A stretch of DNA of 64,000 nucleotides from Apostichopus japonicus (GCF_037975245.1 NC_092574.1:16781213-16845212); one strand, 5' to 3'. Counted from the first letter of the stretch, positions 12,301 through 22,056 are shown. Notes: generated from the letters alone by a model not told the origin. Made by a program: numbers and translations.

Positions 12301-13845
12301 TCAGTGGTGGTTTTACTTTGAATAGTTTTCAGTAGGTTTCGTAAGGTTGTTGAAGAACCTATAAAAGCTATTTTAAATGCATAACATTGTATTTAATTCA
12401 CTGGCTTTGACACAAGCTGTATATTGTGAAGTGCATATTTGCTGTTATGTTTATTATTTATAATGCATGTTTAAAGGTAGCCACATTGAGTTATGATATC
12501 TTGACACATTTAGTATCAAGTATATTCACTTTGTTTTTTGTAGAATATATTTAGTCGAAAACTTGCTATTTAAAATAAACTTCGTCGTAGCTTAGTTTAC
12601 GCAATAATGTAATTGTTGGTGCCAAAGGCAACATTCTGAATATTTGCAGATTTTTTTTTTATTTTTTTTATTTTTTTTTTATTTTTTTTTTTTTAATAGT
12701 CGCTCTGTTTGGATAATATGACAACCATTACAAAACTGTTTGAATTTTTTTTTTTACCTTAATGAATCCATTTCAGTCATATCTGGATATTTTGTCAATA
12801 TTGGAAGTTAAATTTTAATAATGGCCGAGATCATTTGATCTCGTTATTTGCAGAGACCATACTTTGCTTTTTGCTTCCTGTGTTTATTTAATGAGTTTTT
12901 TTTTTGGTTTAATCAATTACAGCTGTGTTGCAATTTTTTTTAACATTTGCATGAACTTATTTGTCACTTTGCACTTATTTATGTTCTTGCACATCTAATC
13001 CAAAGAACAAGTTTGTGAAATCAAAAGCCAAAGGTTTGAACAATTACTATTATTATGCTGCACTCTGCGGTGCGACTTTGGGTTGGGTACCAAACGCTTA
13101 GTTTCATTTGACCGTCCTTAAATCCCAGCAGCGTGGATGATTTAGACTAAATTTTCAACTTTCTCTCTCAATTTCATCAGGCATGCAGTGGGATTACAGT
13201 GACTGTACTCCTAAACCAGAGAGTGTGTACAATCTCAACATTCCACAGGGGGGTTCCTCCTCCCCTACCAGCACCCATTACACCCAAGGAGAATACGATG
13301 TGGAGGAGGATGACGAATACGTCGGGGAAGAGACGGACTACCAGTACGACGAGGAGGATGACCCAGAGGACTTCTCCATCACCAGGGCAACCGAAGAGTT
13401 TCAAGCGATGCTCCGTCAGAACTATTCCCCCGAACCGGTATCGTCCGCAAGAGACGACTCCGAAGAAAGTCCCATCCCCAGGATGGATTATCAGCAACAT
13501 CCAAATAAATACATGCCCCCTCATAAAATCAGCCAGAACTCTGTCGTACCGCCGGGATACGACGATGGGGCAGCAGCAGTGGCCGCAGCAGGGCCCCACC
13601 CCATCCAGAGGTCCCGACAGCCCAGGAGGCGGTCCTACGACAGGACCACCAGCGCCGAATATGGGGACTACCCCGATCGCACCTCCACCAATCTGGACAA
13701 TTTATCCATGTCGGCCTACACGGACACGAACGCGTCGTGTTCCGACGTTTCCGGGATGTGCGATCAGGAAAGCGATGAGGGGTTAAACGGGTATGAGAGT
13801 ATGGATGATCAGCTTAAAGACCTCAGCCATCAAACAGACTTGTGA
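176..13845 (+). CDS. FAT1: Fat-like cadherin (FAT1/2/3 class), C-terminal part, spliced; 5' end outside window
   Basis: Join of 176-325, 1695-1858, 2395-3718, 4120-4332, 5595-6350, optional 10385-10414, and 13181-13845. All junctions are GT-AG and keep frame. Domains in order: EGF, laminin G (split by a phase 0 intron), four EGF-type repeats, one membrane helix followed by RRRRKRR, then about 550 cytoplasmic residues. EGF-LamG-EGF-TM is the membrane-proximal layout of Fat cadherins, giant adhesion receptors for planar polarity and actin control; the cadherin repeats must lie upstream of the window. The final exon has MSAYTDTNASCSDVS, very close to the conserved C-terminal block of vertebrate FAT1-3 as I recall it, and ends HQTDL, a class I PDZ-ligand pattern. 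FAT4/Drosophila Fat is less likely because of this tail. The symbol denotes the FAT1/2/3 clade, not strict FAT1 orthology. Confidence 0.85.
848..1240. mobile_element. hAT-type MITE with 8-bp target site duplication
   Basis: 393-bp element with terminal inverted repeats CAGGGTTGTCCAACC and GGTTGGACAACCCTG. It is flanked on both sides by the identical 8-mer gtgtagac (840-847 and 1241-1248). CAGGG termini, GC-rich ends with GGCCCGCGGGCC-like sequence and an 8-bp duplication are hallmarks of hAT transposons. There is no transposase reading frame, so it is non-autonomous. It lies in an intron of the Fat-like gene. The perfect duplication suggests a fairly recent insertion. Confidence 0.9.
1249..1694. 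other. Remainder of Fat-like intron 1, no feature seen
   Basis: Intronic DNA between the MITE and the next exon. I see no repeat, RNA gene or conserved coding segment in it. Confidence 0.6.
1695..1858 (+). CDS. FAT1: Fat-like cadherin exon: first part of laminin G domain
   Basis: Acceptor ttttttctgcaacag, donor GGAG|GTGAGG; phase 1 in, phase 0 out. Encodes the start of a LamG beta-sandwich (FTGDSYVAIKDP, then LSVAIHTTASNGVIMYGDG), which continues directly in the next exon. Confidence 0.8.
1859..2394. other. Intron inside the LamG domain, no feature seen
   Basis: Phase 0 intron between the two LamG exons. No repeat or open conserved segment is recognised. Confidence 0.6.
2395..3718 (+). CDS. 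FAT1: Fat-like cadherin exon: LamG, four EGF-type repeats, membrane helix, juxtamembrane tail
   Basis: Large 1324-bp exon, phase 0 in (ttatcttacag) and phase 1 out (GAAG|GTAAGT). The LamG domain finishes near 2755 (DWHQVAIKRHG, GFSGCMGDVNLNG). Three EGF repeats with CxNGGxC-type cores follow at about 2775-2875, 2890-2990 and 2995-3105, then a degenerate cysteine-rich repeat to about 3225. The membrane helix at about 3268-3345 (IIGGIIVVVLIVVLILLLGI) is followed by RRRRKRRQR, giving a type I topology. The cytoplasmic part is rich in Pro, Ser and Tyr (SLPPLP, KPAWDFDTT). An RKRR stretch at 2635-2646, inside LamG, is unusual and could be a furin-type cleavage site. Confidence 0.9.
4120..4332 (+). 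CDS. FAT1: Fat-like cadherin exon: cytoplasmic segment
   Basis: Acceptor ctttgatttacag, donor GAGAG|GTAAGT; phase 1 at both ends, so it can be skipped without frame change. It encodes about 71 hydrophilic residues including PPAYTAPRHRP and many Ser/Thr (ISMSSINTANTENDTDT). No catalytic domain is seen. Confidence 0.8.
4333..5594. other. Fat-like intron, no feature seen
   Basis: AT-rich intronic DNA with a short C-run near 5219. No repeat family or coding segment is recognised. Confidence 0.55.
5595..6350 (+). CDS. FAT1: Fat-like cadherin exon: acidic cytoplasmic segment
   Basis: Acceptor tatgattcag; donor CTTCAG|GTGATT; phase 1 in and out. About 252 residues, dominated by Glu, Asp and Ser. 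It contains TPKSVRFNM at about 5915-5941: KSVRF fits the RVxF docking pattern for protein phosphatase 1. If the donor is not used, the frame runs only to a TAG at 6371-6373, adding seven residues and giving a short tail without the C-terminal block. A spliced message to 13181 is favoured because the phases match and that exon carries the conserved FAT tail. Confidence 0.8.
6351..10384. other. Large Fat-like intron
   Basis: About 4 kb of AT-rich DNA with C-runs at about 6906 and 8144 and a two-copy repeat at 9065-9178. Several acceptor-like tracts exist (for example near 6659), but none pairs with a good donor around an open frame. Confidence 0.5.
9065..9178. repeat. Two-copy direct repeat, about 66-bp period
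   Basis: The core cagaccttaaccacattacc followed by an A-rich stretch and catattggtggtaca occurs twice, near 9065 and 9132. A local tandem duplication in an intron; no coding potential. Confidence 0.6.
10385..10414 (+). CDS. FAT1: Candidate 30-nt basic microexon of Fat-like cadherin
   Basis: Strong acceptor (tgcgtcattttcccccag) and donor AAAG|GTACAT bracket exactly 30 nt. Phase 1 in and out matches both neighbouring exons. It encodes ARNHKDPRKK, a strongly basic decapeptide inserted between the acidic exon and the terminal exon. Such a microexon is likely to be regulated or tissue-specific. Support is splice signals and phase only; RNA evidence is needed. Confidence 0.5.
10415..13180. other. 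Fat-like intron with low-complexity tracts
   Basis: Contains a GA-rich microsatellite (about 11795-11862), a long T-rich tract (about 12650-12694) and otherwise AT-rich DNA. No exon is recognised. Confidence 0.55.
11795..11862. repeat. GA-rich microsatellite
   Basis: Four to five repeats of an imperfect gggaaggagaga unit in a purine-only stretch, inside the Fat-like intron. Confidence 0.75.
13181..13845 (+). CDS. FAT1: Fat-like cadherin terminal exon with conserved C-terminal block
   Basis: Acceptor ctctctcaatttcatcag, phase 1 in; stop TGA at 13843-13845. It opens with MQWDYSDCTP, resembling the WDxSDW-type motif of vertebrate FAT tails. A Glu/Asp/Tyr-rich stretch, a basic RSRQPRRRSYDR segment and then MSAYTDTNASCSDVSG and YESMDD follow, in the same order as the FAT1-3 C-terminus. 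The protein ends HQTDL, fitting a class I PDZ ligand (T-x-L). This exon is the strongest evidence that the gene is of FAT1/2/3 type. Confidence 0.9.
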
Positions 13846-13846
13846 G

Positions 13847-13955
13847 GAGGGGTTAAATGGCTATGATCCATACTCTCGTAGCCGTGGATGATGGAGTATG
13901 GATGAAGTATGGATGATCAGATTCAAGACAACAGCCACCAAACAGACTTGTGAGG
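13847..13955 (+). repeat. Rearranged second copy of the terminal coding segment, in the 3' UTR
   Basis: Starting two bases after the stop, the 3' part of the terminal exon (13777-13850) recurs with about 35 extra bases. The distal part (13909-13953) still spells MDDQIQDNSHQTDL plus a stop, against MDDQLKDLSHQTDL in the real tail. The extra bases contain an inverted repeat, gatccatactc with gagtatggat. The copy lies after the stop codon and is not in frame. Confidence 0.8.
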
Positions 13956-14251
13956 GGGTGACTCACAACCACAAATCATGACATTACTAGTTTATTCTCC
14001 ATTTTTTTTTATAATGCAGAAAAAAATAAGACTTTGTGACATACAGTTACTACTTGTTCTGGATGGAATGCCATTTTCTGACTCGTGGTATTTTCTAACT
14101 CGTAGTATAATAATGATTTTTCTAATGTAAGGAATTTTGACTGTTGATGCGAGGAATATCCTTATTGTACTTCTTCTTTACAACAAGTAAATAGCTGTTG
14201 TTATTATTACAGTACACTGTGGTGTTCAGTACTCAAGTAGTGTACCACTCT

Positions 14252-14634
14252 ACATTGTACTACAAGGAGAGTACCCAGGAGTATAAAACAACCTCATGAC
14301 TCTATTTAGTCTAATAGAACATTGATTGTTAATACACTGTATTGTACTACAAAGAGAGTACCAAGGATTATGAAACAACCTCATGACTCTATTTGGTCTA
14401 ATAGAACATTGATTGTTAATACACTGTATTGTACTACAAACAGAGTACCCAGGAGTATGAAACAACGTCATGACTCTATTTGATTGAATAGAACATTGAT
14501 TGTTAATACACTGTCTTGTACTACAGAGTACCAAGCAGTATGAAGCAACCTCATGACTCTTTTTAGTCTAATAGAACATTGATTGTTAATACACTGTATT
14601 GTACTACAAACAGAGTACCAAGGAGTATGTGCTG
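14252..14634. repeat. 87-bp tandem repeat, four copies plus a partial
   Basis: The phrase tcatgactct recurs at 14294, 14381, 14468 and 14551 (spacing 87, 87, 83). The unit includes gtactacaaagagagtacc and aatagaacattgattgtt. Short gtactc/gagtac motifs continue to about 14960. It probably lies in the 3' UTR or 3' flank of the Fat-like gene. Confidence 0.9.
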
Positions 14635-16139
14635 TCATGAAAGTAGCCTTCTTTCTTTCTTACTGCACAAACATTACCCAATGGTATGAAGTACCCACAT
14701 GACTGTACTCAGTTTAGAGGTTCCCTGTCTGTACTTGGTAGCGAAGGGACCATCTTAGTATATGCAGGAAAAATCCTCAGTGTACAAGATGTCTTTGCTA
14801 TCCTACTTGTAATTGAAACATACAAGAACGATAGTACTCCCATGATGGTACTCACTTTCACCACAAGGTTAATGAAAGTCCTCGGTACTCTTATTTTAAG
14901 TACTCTCCTAATTTGTACTCAATTATATTCAAGGGAACAATGCCACACTCTGAAGGAATGTGTTGTAAAGTGTATATAGTTTAATCATACTATTTCTAAT
15001 TTATCAGACAGAGAGAGAGATTCAGCTTCCTATTTAATAATATGCATGTGAGTTAAAGTTTATTTTTCATTGCTGGTTTGGCCTTCCAAAGGAATGCCAA
15101 GGCTGGATGGCTAACCCTTGGAGGTCATGTTGTTGGAATGATATTATTAAAAGGTATTTTTTACAATAACAAAACAAAATAGTATTTATTAAGGCCATAC
15201 CAAAGATATCAAGCTTGGCACTTATTGTTTTCTTTTTCTTTTTTTCTTTATGACCCTTTTTTGTTTTAATGCAAAGATGGCAAGCTGGTTGTATTCAAGT
15301 ACACGGGGTGGGGGGGGGGGGGGGGGGTGGGGGTATCATCCGGTATACCAATCTGGCTAATTCATGGAGTTACTTGTTAGAACTCTGGGCTAGGGAAGAT
15401 GCTAAATATGATAGACATATTGGTGGCAAAATAAGATCATTCTTATGCTACAATCTTTGAAAAGTTTGGATACTTCTGTTTGTGGAATTTTTAGTAACTA
15501 CAATGTTGGTCACCCCCCAAAAAACCCCATACTAAAACTTCATGGTCCTCATCCATCCCTCCCTCCCTCCCAAGTGACCATCACCAGGCTCTTATGCATA
15601 AACTCCAGCTGTAATTTTCACCCTCTTAATTTTAGTCAAATTGAACAGTATCATTATTTAGGTTAGCAAAGTTTGTGGATAAGTTAAAATCGGTACTTAA
15701 TTAAACGTTATAAACTTCATTTTGGGGAATTTCATACCACTCTCTGTAAGTTAGGTCGTTTCATCTTTATTTTTTGTTTTGTTACCTTTTTTCGCTTAAA
15801 GCCTTTTCTGTAGTCGATAGATGTCCTTCCATTTGAGACGCTCATTACCTATGTTTTTTGTTTTTTTGTTATTGTTTTGCACCATGTTTTGCCCTTTGGA
15901 ATAAAATTCCTGCTGTATATATGTTATTTTTTTTCCATAACAAAAAAAACTTATGAAGTTGTTCCTTTAAATAATATCTCTTTGTTTATGTTTAGAATTA
16001 TTTTCAAGCAGTACCATATTTTTGATATTTTGAGGATGCAAAAAATTTGGGGTAAAGTTTTCAGGGAGTGATAGATTTTACATCTCTCTCTCTTTTGTGT
16101 AGAAATGTTTTCTTCCTAAGATGATTAGGTTCGATGTAC
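14635..16139. other. 3' flank of Fat-like gene, no gene seen
   Basis: Contains a G-run of more than 15 bases near 15309-15327 and AT-rich DNA. No supported exon is seen. Confidence 0.5.
15900..15905 (+). terminator. Possible polyadenylation signal of the Fat-like gene
   Basis: First canonical AATAAA I find downstream of the stop codon, about 2 kb away. If used, the 3' UTR would include the duplicated tail and the 87-bp repeats. A non-canonical nearer signal is equally possible. Confidence 0.2.
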
Positions 16140-16830
16140 TTCCAACTCCCTTATTACCTTAAACCTGGGCTTGCTAATTGAATACACTGTTAGTGTGACA
16201 GGTTCATAAAGAGTCCATCGAGTATTTTGCTATAAAAGTAGGAACTAAACCTTACCTTGATAAGTGAAAGCATTTTAGGTTTGATACCTTTAATAGTTAC
16301 AGTAGTGGTCAGACATAACAGCTATGTATTTCAGTTGATCCTAAATACCAAGTCATTCAGGTTTATAATAAGTTTAGTCTAAGAAAGATTAGGACCTATA
16401 AAGTACAACACAAATATGTACTTTTAAATATTTTCAGAAGAACCTTAAACCTGACCTAGATGAATAGAAAGCTTATTTACTTTTTCCATTTGTTAGTAAG
16501 AACTTAGTAAGTCAGTAAAACCTAAACCTTACCTTGATAAGTGAATGCATTTTAGGTTCGATAACATTTCGTTCATTAAGTCGTCAGACATTCCGAACCT
16601 AAACCTGTTCTTCATAAATAATGTTAGTTCAGGTCTTCGTTTGACCAGAATTATGAACCGATAACTCAAGTACATATAACTTAGCACTTTCAGGAAGACC
16701 TGGCCTAGATATGAAGCCAAGGTGTAACTATTATGATATGTTCAGGCTTCATTTGGAAATAAACAACTTAGTATTAAACCCAGTAGAACCTAAACCTTAC
16801 CTTGATAAGAAACAATTTAGGTTTGGTAAC
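16140..16830. repeat. Decayed approximately 270-bp repeat with stem-loops, about three copies
   Basis: The segment aaccttaccttgataag recurs near 16247, 16524 and 16794. In the second and third copies it is bounded by AACCTAAA and TTTAGGTT (16519/16551; 16787/16816), an inverted repeat able to form a stem. The first copy (16243/16274) is slightly degraded. Spacing is about 270 bp. Confidence 0.65.
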
Positions 16831-18720
16831 CCTTTTCTCCTCAGTTAAAAGTAGAAAAGCTTAACCATGATAAGCAGTATCATTTCAGGTCCTTTGGTTT
16901 AGGAAGGATTAACGAGTCTCACGTAAGAATTAAGTATTCTAGTAGAACCTAAAACCTATAGCCTAACTTCAGACATAATTTAAATATTTCAGTACATCCT
17001 GAGATCTGGACCTTGATAGGAAATGTTGAATTTTCCATTGCTATATTTGGCTATTTTAATGAATGAAAAAAATAAAAGGTATCTGCCAAAAAAAGTATTA
17101 AAAAATGGAGTAAAAATTTGTGCTTTTGAATGGAAATGGAACTAAGTCATTTGCAAATTTTTTGTATTATTATTATTATTTTGACATTCAATTTTGTATA
17201 TTAAAGCAACTCCCATTTCTGTTTTTGTTGTAACTTTATTCATATTTCTGCTATGTTTTTATTTTATGCTGACCTGACTGGACATCTGACCATATCCTAC
17301 CCAATTATTTCAGATATATATGGATGTTGCCATCCATCTCTACTATTTGAAAAATGTTCTTAACCGATAAAAATAAGTATAGATGCTATCCTTGATTGCA
17401 TTTTTGTACCGATTTTATTACATCTATGGAATGTTATGCATGTAAATATTTCAATGAAGTACAAATTACAAGTTATTCTCTTAAATAAATAGTCATGTTT
17501 CAGTTTTTTTCATTTTGGTATTCAAATTCTATGACAAAGTATTTATACTTTGTATCTGCATTATGATAATACATCAAGTTAACCAACATGTATCTTGGTA
17601 GATAAAAAATAAAAATTGGTTGGGGAAGGGGGGAGGAAAGGGGTGTTGGGAGAGTATTGTTACAGGTGTCTCACCAGCAACACTCTCTCACGCTCAGCAA
17701 GGTTGTGTCATGGAAAATTACATCCCGTAAATACCTATTAAAATGTTGAAGTGGTTTACATATTGCCTTATTGTGCAATATTTCACCGTCACATTGTAAC
17801 CGCTGCATATTAAGCAGATGAGAAGACAACAAAATTCCTACGGTTTTCCAGAAAATTAGTTTGCAATTTTCGTGATGAAAATGTCACATTTTTTAATGTC
17901 ATGTTAAAATGAGAAATTATAATAATTCCATATTTTGGGTGACTTTGGCATTGCCTTGACATAATTCGTTCGGAAGAGGTAGTCAACTTACAATATTTTA
18001 ATGCAAACCATTTCGGATAAAGAGTCTTTTGTGTTGTGGTTTTGGACAAGTATCTAGCTAGACAAGTAAAGAAGAAAAAAAAAATAATACCTCTGCCAAT
18101 TAGTTATGCTCTCAAGTTAATTAACCACATAATTTTAATGTTTTATGGTAGATCTGACATAACCTTTTATATTCCATTAATGATGATCATTTTTTCCTTT
18201 GTTCCTTTCCTTTTTCTCTTTGTCTTAATTTGCTTTAATCTAAGACAGCTGGTCTGGCCGTTTCGTAAAACAGTTGTACCAGGTTACAAAGAATCACCCA
18301 ATTTTATCTCAATATTCATTCAGAGATATGGTTCTCATTTTCTTAAGAAACATCTTTGAAATCATGATACCCTGCCTGAAGGTATAATTTATGAATATTC
18401 ATATCCTTGATGGTAACTGAAATCTAGGTAACCGAAATTTTCACCTTTTTTCATTTTGTTCTCGTTATTTTCTTTTGCGTCAAAAACATTTTAAAATTAA
18501 ACATGTTGATCACTTCGTATAGTATTTATGATAATTACTTTTTTTTATTAAAGATGACTGATTAAACATGTGTTGTGTATGAGATGAAAGATCCTAGGAT
18601 TAAAATGTGAAATAAACAATCGAAAAACTATTTCTTTTTCTTTCATTTATATTTTATTGAGTTTTTCTTTTATCTGACATCAGTCAGTGACTCAGTATAG
18701 ATAAAATAGTATAAGCCATT
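16831..18720. other. Intergenic DNA, no gene seen
   Basis: AT-rich, including a TTA trinucleotide tract near 17166. A hydrophobic reading frame at 18036-18359 has no splice, start or family support and is not annotated. Confidence 0.5.
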
Positions 18721-18750
18721 CAAATGAGCTCTCCGGGCACACCCAAAGTA

Positions 18751-18772
18751 ATAGAGGGCGCTGTCATATCGG
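18751..18772. promoter_or_regulatory. 22-bp motif with CTCF-like core, repeated at 57016-57037
   Basis: The sequence (core ATAGAGGGCGCTGTCATAT) matches the reverse complement of 57016-57037 at 21 of 22 positions. AGAGGGCGC resembles the core bound by CTCF in bilaterians. It sits about 80 bp upstream of a possible start codon at 18853. It could equally be a fragment of a dispersed repeat; function is inferred only. Confidence 0.3.
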
Positions 18773-18852
18773 TCACGTAGGAGCCGTATATTTATCTCCA
18801 TATTCGGCTCTGGGTCTTGTCTAGTCCCGCGGAAGTTGACAAACTACAATCT

Positions 18853-18885
18853 ATGACTGCAGATGATAACCAGACCTTCTGGGAC
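18853..18885 (+). CDS. Candidate first coding exon of an unrecognised small gene
   Basis: ATG at 18853 opens MTADDNQTFWD and meets a donor GGAC|GTAAGC at 18885, phase 0. Upstream is comparatively GC-rich and non-repetitive (cacgtaggagccg, tagtcccgcgg), unlike the flanking AT-rich DNA. It could join in frame to a membrane-helix exon beginning at 20875. Alternatively the ag at 18861-18862 is an acceptor for an exon starting 18863, as in the microexons downstream. No family is recognised. Confidence 0.3.
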
Positions 18886-20874
18886 GTAAGCTACCGGGTG
18901 TCTCGCCCCCTCCCGCCCCCAATACTTGGCTTGAAACCCTAATAACTGAACATTCGGAATTTAAAAAAAAAATGTTAATTATGTATGCACCATTTCTTGA
19001 AATTATTAAAGATGATTGCACTCTTGACAGGATAATTCTGATTTATGAGCCAATATTAGGCTAATTCTAACATTTCTATTGTTAGGCTTACATCGTTACA
19101 TGATTTGACGTAATTCGAACTAACAATTAACCGATGTTTTGTTTCTAACTCCATGTACAACCCATAATAAAGTTGAAACTTCCACGAACTTAAAAGTGTC
19201 TGAATACGTCCAATTGGCGTTCTTTTTAGCACCTTAGCATATTACTGAGTATCCGGCATATTTAAAGTACAAAGAATTAACAACCCTTTGTCATGTTTTA
19301 TGCTGCTGTAAATTTCGAACTTGCGGTACGGCACCTCTCCTTAGTCCTTACGAATCCACCCATCATTTTACTTCGAATATTATTATTCTACCGCCCCCCC
19401 CCCCCACACTCCCACCCCAATCAAAAACCCTAACTAAGTCCCTTCGTCCCGTCAATTGATCCCGATTACTATATACAATTTGGTTCGTAACTATGAAAGA
19501 TTTTTTTTTTCCAAGTTGTCAAGTCAAGCTAACAGTTTCAACCACCTTAACTTACTGTGTGAACATACTGTGTAATATGAAACACCTATTTGGAAATCAT
19601 GACATCTATCTAACTGAGAGAGTATGTGTTCAAAATCACGTAGAAAATAGTTTTAACGCGATAAGTCACAGCTAGGGCCAGTACCAGCCCCATGCAGCGC
19701 GTGGACAAATTATCTGCGTTCAAAGAGGTTTTCAATGTCCTATTAACGCAGGTTGCGGAATCGTATACAAATAGCAAAGAGACCCATGAAATATTTCATG
19801 AAAGACAGCAGGGATTAGACAACGAATCAAATACCTCCAACTAGAGAGTTCGTGCTATTCCACCATCCCCTAATTTGTATGTTACAAATGGCTATCACAG
19901 GCCTACAGTAGTATTGTAAAACAACCGCCTGCCGGGTTCTATTCCCAAAGTCAAAACTTATGCATGTAATATAATTCTACACAAGCATCCTAAGCCCGTC
20001 CTAGCTGGCTGCATAAACCAAATGTCGTAACCATCGGAAGAGGAGGCATGTGGGAGGGGGGGGGGGTGGTGGGGTAGATTTACCCAATAACACTTCCCCT
20101 CGGTTGTCGCCTTACTAAGAGGAGATATGGGACCATTTTAGCCATAGCCATTTTTTCGGAAAATACGATAATCAATATATTAAAAAAAAACCAGAAAGGC
20201 CTACAATGGAAACCAAATATGAATATGCAACCTAATTGAACGACCCAGTTCAAAATTTCGGTCAAGAAGAACGAATCATTCCAGATTACATTTTTTAATC
20301 GGCCCGTATTAGTTCAACAGAGCAGACGCTTTTAAGCCCACCAAATCGTTTCAGATATAGTAATGGCTGCAAAAGATACTTTCGTGAAATCGGGAACATG
20401 CAATTGTAAAAATATGAAAATCCCAAATCCCATCAGCAGGCTCCTCCCAAAACGAGGAAGACAAGTTACGTCATCGTCTGTTTGCTTCAAGTCAACACTT
20501 ATGACTAACCTAGGAACCTATCTTATGTTACGTCAGTGTAGGGACGTAGCTAAGGCCCGATGATTGGGGGTGTAGTGGCTGAAATTCCAATTGGATGGGT
20601 TTTGTAGCCAGAAAATTCCGACTGCTGCCAAGATTTACCAGTTGCGCCTTATTAGGGGAGGGGAGCAAACGAGATATTTGGGTAATAAATTGTGGACAAA
20701 AAGAGAATCCATAATGTTTTTTTTTAATTCCAACGACGGATCGGTTGTGATGTTGGTGGTGGTCTTAAGTATGAGGTGATAGGGGTGGGGGTGGGGGGTT
20801 GGATAGTTGTTGATTGTGGACCTAACACGTTCATACGTACAGTTTACGTGATTCCTAACTTTGACATTAGTCAG
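18886..20874. other. Possible intron/intergenic DNA, no feature seen
   Basis: Contains C- and G-runs near 19393 and 20058. A reading frame at 20363-20563 starts with ATG but shows no donor or family signature. Confidence 0.4.
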
Positions 20875-21004
20875 CTAATTCTGCAAACTGTATTCATTTT
20901 GTTATTATCAACTTCTTTCTATAGGCCTAAAAAACGGAAACCTTTCAATCTGGAATCTCCCGTGACCGAAGAAGATTCTGATCGGCTTATTTGGTTTAGA
21001 TCAG
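20875..21004 (+). CDS. Candidate membrane-helix/juxtamembrane exon of the microexon cluster
   Basis: From an acceptor tcag at 20871-20874 (with a ctaac branch-like motif upstream), phase 0, the frame gives LILQTVFILLLSTSFY followed by RPKKRKP. This is a hydrophobic span with a basic stop-transfer pattern. A stronger acceptor, cttctttctatag, gives a shorter exon 20925-21004 entering in phase 2. Both share the donor ATCAG|GTATTT and leave in phase 1. The remainder is hydrophilic (LESPVTEEDSDRLIWFRS). Which start is used is undecided; no homologue is recognised. Confidence 0.35.
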
Positions 21005-21256
21005 GTATTTTGTCATGTTTCTTCTTCAGTTTAACAACTCTGACACAAATACAAGTTTCACGATACCAAGATGTGTGAGTAATTTCCAGTAGATGAATAG
21101 CGCCCTCCACATTTCGGGAGCTTTTTCTTTCCTTTTCTGTTTTATGTGTTTTCGTTGCAAGATTTATTAGTTGGGTTTTGGTTACCAAACTCAAGTCAAT
21201 AACACCGCCTCATTAAGTTTAACAATATTGACACTATAATATATGTTTCATTACAG

Positions 21257-21292
21257 AGCAAACAGTGCGCATGCGTGAAGATCTACTTGACA
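21257..21292 (+). CDS. Candidate 36-nt phase 1-1 microexon
   Basis: Acceptor tgtttcattacag, donor GACA|GTAAGA. After a preceding G it reads EQTVRMREDLLD. Length is a multiple of three and the frame is kept with the candidate exon ending at 21004. Confidence 0.35.
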
Positions 21293-21476
21293 GTAAGATA
21301 CAATGATCTCTTCTTTTACTGAAATGAATATTCATCTACAAGTAACCCATAGTAACAAACGTCCCTGTATTTGTTACATCAAATTGAAAGTACCAGATAT
21401 AAATAAAATATATCAGAATAATCAACGTCTTAGTCAAACTATGTTTTTCTGCAGTATTTTATCTCTTATATTTCAG

Positions 21477-21523
21477 ACGACGAGACCACATCTACAGTAC
21501 ACCAGGACCAGCGTACATCCTAA
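21477..21523 (+). CDS. Candidate phase 1 exon with stop (alternative end)
   Basis: Acceptor cttatatttcag. In phase 1 it reads DDETTSTVHQDQRTS (after G) and stops at TAA 21521-21523. A weak in-phase donor, CAGC|GTACAT, at 21512 would make it a 36-nt symmetric exon instead. Confidence 0.3.
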
Positions 21524-21753
21524 TTAATTAATTTTCATATTTAAATCAGACGATTACTAATCGTCCTCATAAACCTATTGGCTACGAAGAACCTTGAACT
21601 TATTTAGAAGGTTAAACTACTATAGCGTTATATAGATAGAACCTGAAAGTTCTAACGATATATCGATACAGGCCTTTACATAAACAGTTAAGAAGGCATG
21701 TTGGTTTTCTGTCTTTTTTCTGTGACCATTTTTAATATTATTGTGTTATATAG

Positions 21754-21804
21754 ATGAAGTTGCCTCGACTTTAGGTACGTCATCTAACCACGTGACCCGC
21801 ACAG
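21754..21804 (+). CDS. Candidate 51-nt microexon with an internal in-phase donor
   Basis: Acceptor ttgtgttatatag. Two donors, TTTAG|GTACGT (exon of 21 nt, ending 21774) and CACAG|GTAATG (51 nt), both leave in phase 1. Reads DEVASTLGTSSNHVTRT after a preceding G. Dual donors in the same phase are unlikely to be chance alone. Confidence 0.35.
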
Positions 21805-22056
21805 GTAATGATTTCCTAGATTGTATACATAACTATTCATTAAACTGTTAACACGTGGCTATCATGATATTGTTGTCTTAGTTTTACTACCGTATTATAG
21901 CAAACGTGTAGACTTACCATTATTGTGGCTTTGCTTATTCTGTGATTTCTATTACAAAGTTTATTGATTCATTCATTAATACTCAACAGAAATGTCAATT
22001 ATAACACTCCTATAGGGTGATAGTTCTACTAATGATTAACTATTTCTTCTTTACAG

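Noticed and set aside
13177-13599. 140-residue minus-strand frame, and the 195-residue + frame at 13199
   Set aside because: Other-frame shadows of the Fat-like terminal exon.
18036-18359. Hydrophobic 107-residue frame resembling a membrane helix
   Set aside because: AT-rich composition explains the Ile/Leu/Phe content; no acceptor/donor pair or downstream partner.
20363-20563. 66-residue ATG frame MAAKDTFVKSG...
   Set aside because: Not excluded, but no donor in a sensible place, no homologue and no neighbouring exon in matching phase.
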